From positions 186,001 to 250,000 of the forward strand of contig CAVVQV010000006.1 of NCBI GenBank assembly GCA_963750495.1: DNA of 64,000 bases. Direction: 5' to 3'. Below the pieces are notes generated by a model. The model was not told the DNA's origin and did not search any database. It saw nothing but the letters and a program-made list of their open reading frames with translations. Numbering within the stretch: the first letter of the stretch is position 1; each line of letters begins with the position of its first letter. The translations under genes were made by a program, and so were the position numbers. This DNA is from JANLYC01 sp963750495. GTDB taxonomy: Bacteria; Actinomycetota; Actinomycetes; Propionibacteriales; Nocardioidaceae. This document shows positions 63,840 through 64,000 of this stretch, one piece after another.

Positions 63840-64000
63840 TCAGTGCAGGTGCATGTGGCCGCCACCGCCGACTGCTACGCGTGTGGACATCCGCAGGAAC
63901 GCGAAGACTGCGACAAGGGCACCCATGGCCGCCGCGCCGATGAACCCTCGGGAGAAGGCTTCGGCTGCACCGCTGGCGTTCGTGAGGCTGCCGGCGGTGC
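63840..64000 (-). CDS. C-terminal end of a second MFS exporter (partial)
   Basis: Only the last 53 codons (stop at 63840) are in the window. They encode AFSRGFIGAAAMGALVAVFA, a final membrane helix, and a short tail ending HMHLH. The similarity to the last helix of DHA2 exporters suggests a second MFS protein upstream of the first, but the part seen is short. Confidence 0.5.
   Translation of the reverse strand, partial: TAGSLTNASGAAEAFSRGFIGAAAMGALVAVFAFLRMSTRVAVGGGGHMHLH

Overview
The window is a high-GC actinobacterial chromosome segment, most likely from the Nocardioidaceae or a close relative. The evidence is GTG starts and ATGA/GTGA overlaps throughout, WhiB, a 6C small RNA, a GlfT2-type galactofuranosyltransferase, a K+-independent proton pyrophosphatase and an MFS-thymidylate kinase fusion. 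The genus is an inference. From about 2.4 kb to 61.4 kb the gene order follows, with insertions, the Mycobacterium tuberculosis Rv3644c-Rv3683 region recalled from general knowledge: topA, csp, DUF1998 helicase, tad/Flp pilus locus with ssd, 6C RNA, HAD phosphatase, acs, holin-like protein, alpha/beta hydrolase, marP, NUDIX, thioredoxin-like lipoprotein, nth, crp, MBL hydrolase, RidA, DUF4177, two Get3-like ATPases, whiB4, ponA2, metallophosphoesterase and a tRNA-Pro.

Layout. 0-5.5 kb: 5' end of holB, the MFS-Tmk fusion, a cold-shock gene with a long leader and strong terminator, and topA with a repeat-encoded lysine tail. 5.5-12.3 kb: glfT2-like gene, then four paralogous sulfotransferase-like genes as two convergent pairs, an insertion relative to the mycobacterial order. 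12.4-15.3 kb: hppA and a STAS anti-anti-sigma protein. 15.4-24.2 kb: helicase, two membrane proteins and the pilus operon (ssd, tadA, tadB, tadC, DUF4244 Flp-like, tadE, Rv3654c-like). 24.3-29.6 kb: 6C RNA, HAD phosphatase, a degenerate Fic-like protein, a TetM-like translational GTPase preceded by an overlapping leader ORF, and a methyltransferase with a repeat tail. 29.7-35 kb: GNAT, DUF952, and acetate use (DUF485-actP, acs), plus a small HTH protein with tandem operators. 35.1-40.5 kb: a SigE-type sigma factor with a membrane beta-propeller protein, and a tightly overlapped nhaA-CBS-permease unit. 40.5-50.3 kb: the conserved marP-nth-crp-MBL-RidA block, with a truncated, frameshifted glycosyltransferase pseudogene. 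50.4-61.3 kb: formamidase-like hydrolase, a second sigma/membrane-protein pair, scoAB, the Get3 pair, whiB4, ponA2, YqeY and metallophosphoesterase. 61.3-64 kb: tRNA-Pro, then a VOC protein and two MFS drug exporters, which look like an accessory segment.

Functionally the window combines envelope work (GlfT2, PonA2, MarP, possible sulfation), pili, acetate and ketone-body CoA metabolism, cation/proton homeostasis (HppA, NhaA, SLC13), and stress or redox regulation (Crp, WhiB4, STAS, two SigE-type sigma factors, 6C RNA). The least explained items are the four sulfotransferase paralogues, a dispersed near-perfect palindrome present three times, a probably leaderless HTH gene under two tandem operators, the leader ORF of the TetM-like gene, and the Fic protein that has lost its catalytic residues but kept the inhibitory motif. 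All calls rest on reading the sequence; no searches were run.
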